Source of the DNA: Acidobacteriota bacterium
Lineage (GTDB): Bacteria; Acidobacteriota; Blastocatellia; Pyrinomonadales; Pyrinomonadaceae
Reading direction: 5' to 3'
Length of the DNA: 64,000 nt
NCBI GenBank assembly: GCA_016700175.1
Contig: CP065003.1
Span: 816,001 to 880,000 of the forward strand
Positions 63,011 through 64,000 of the stretch are shown here, one piece after another; position 1 is the first letter of the stretch; the number at the start of each line of letters is the position of its first letter. Made by a program: the position numbers and the translations under genes. Under the pieces are notes generated by a model. The model saw nothing but the letters and a program-made list of their open reading frames with translations. It was not told the DNA's origin and did no database searches.

Positions 63011-64000
<990 letters not shown>

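Overview
The window looks like a chromosomal segment from an Acidobacteriota-like soil bacterium, probably Blastocatellia/Pyrinomonadaceae. I infer this from gene content: a GWxTD-domain protein, many secreted M14/M20/M28 peptidases and amidohydrolases, a PASTA-less Hanks-type kinase, DUF4956, high G+C, and intergenic spaces packed with short palindromic and tandem repeats. No taxonomic marker was searched, so this is a guess from content.

Region 1 (1-26.9 kb, all on the minus strand, read from right to left) is one long run of closely spaced genes. It starts with a small Lys-rich protein, a Wza-like exporter and a Wzc-like BY-kinase. Next come neuB, a PhyH-type oxygenase, neuC, neuA and a cupin/JmjC-like oxygenase. 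Then follows a hybrid NRPS-PKS line: A-T; KS-AT-ACP-aminotransferase-C-A(N-methyltransferase)-T; C-T-TE. Last are an OafA-type acyltransferase, an Sfp-type phosphopantetheinyl transferase, a methyltransferase and an AsnB that runs off the left edge. So a nonulosonic-acid/polysaccharide export locus and a small natural-product assembly line share one transcription unit. Hand-read A-domain codes suggest valine, one malonate extension, beta-amination, then N-methylglycine. That would give a 3,4-diamino acid, an amino analogue of statine. This is the most interesting part of the window.

Region 2 (27-29.5 kb) has two divergent NarL/LuxR-type response regulators. The second has lost the phospho-acceptor aspartate. 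A long leader with stable helices lies between them.

Region 3 (30-48.8 kb) holds an AbgT-family transporter, tRNA-Gly(CCC), a secreted kinase-like protein coupled to a DUF4956 membrane protein, and a series of exported proteins (phosphatase, GWxTD protein, amidohydrolase, M20, M14 and M28 peptidases, unknown), ending with a prepilin peptidase. The spaces between them carry a 274-bp element with perfect 20-bp inverted ends, 9-bp repeat arrays that start at stop codons, a repeated 60-bp unit, and a 104-bp tandem repeat.

Region 4 (48.8-57.3 kb, minus strand) carries a zinc-ribbon membrane protein, a TPR protein, a ribbon-helix-helix protein with a palindrome at its start codon, the RNase P RNA gene with a readable promoter, and an operon hemD-like / phosphatase-superfamily / MFS / LOG / AIM24 / ptsI.

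Region 5 (57.4-64 kb, plus strand) carries a MurU-like/AmgK-like pair coupled to asnS, a large inverted array of short repeats, a secreted NPP-type phosphodiesterase, another repeat pair, and the start of a Ser/Thr kinase cut by the right edge.
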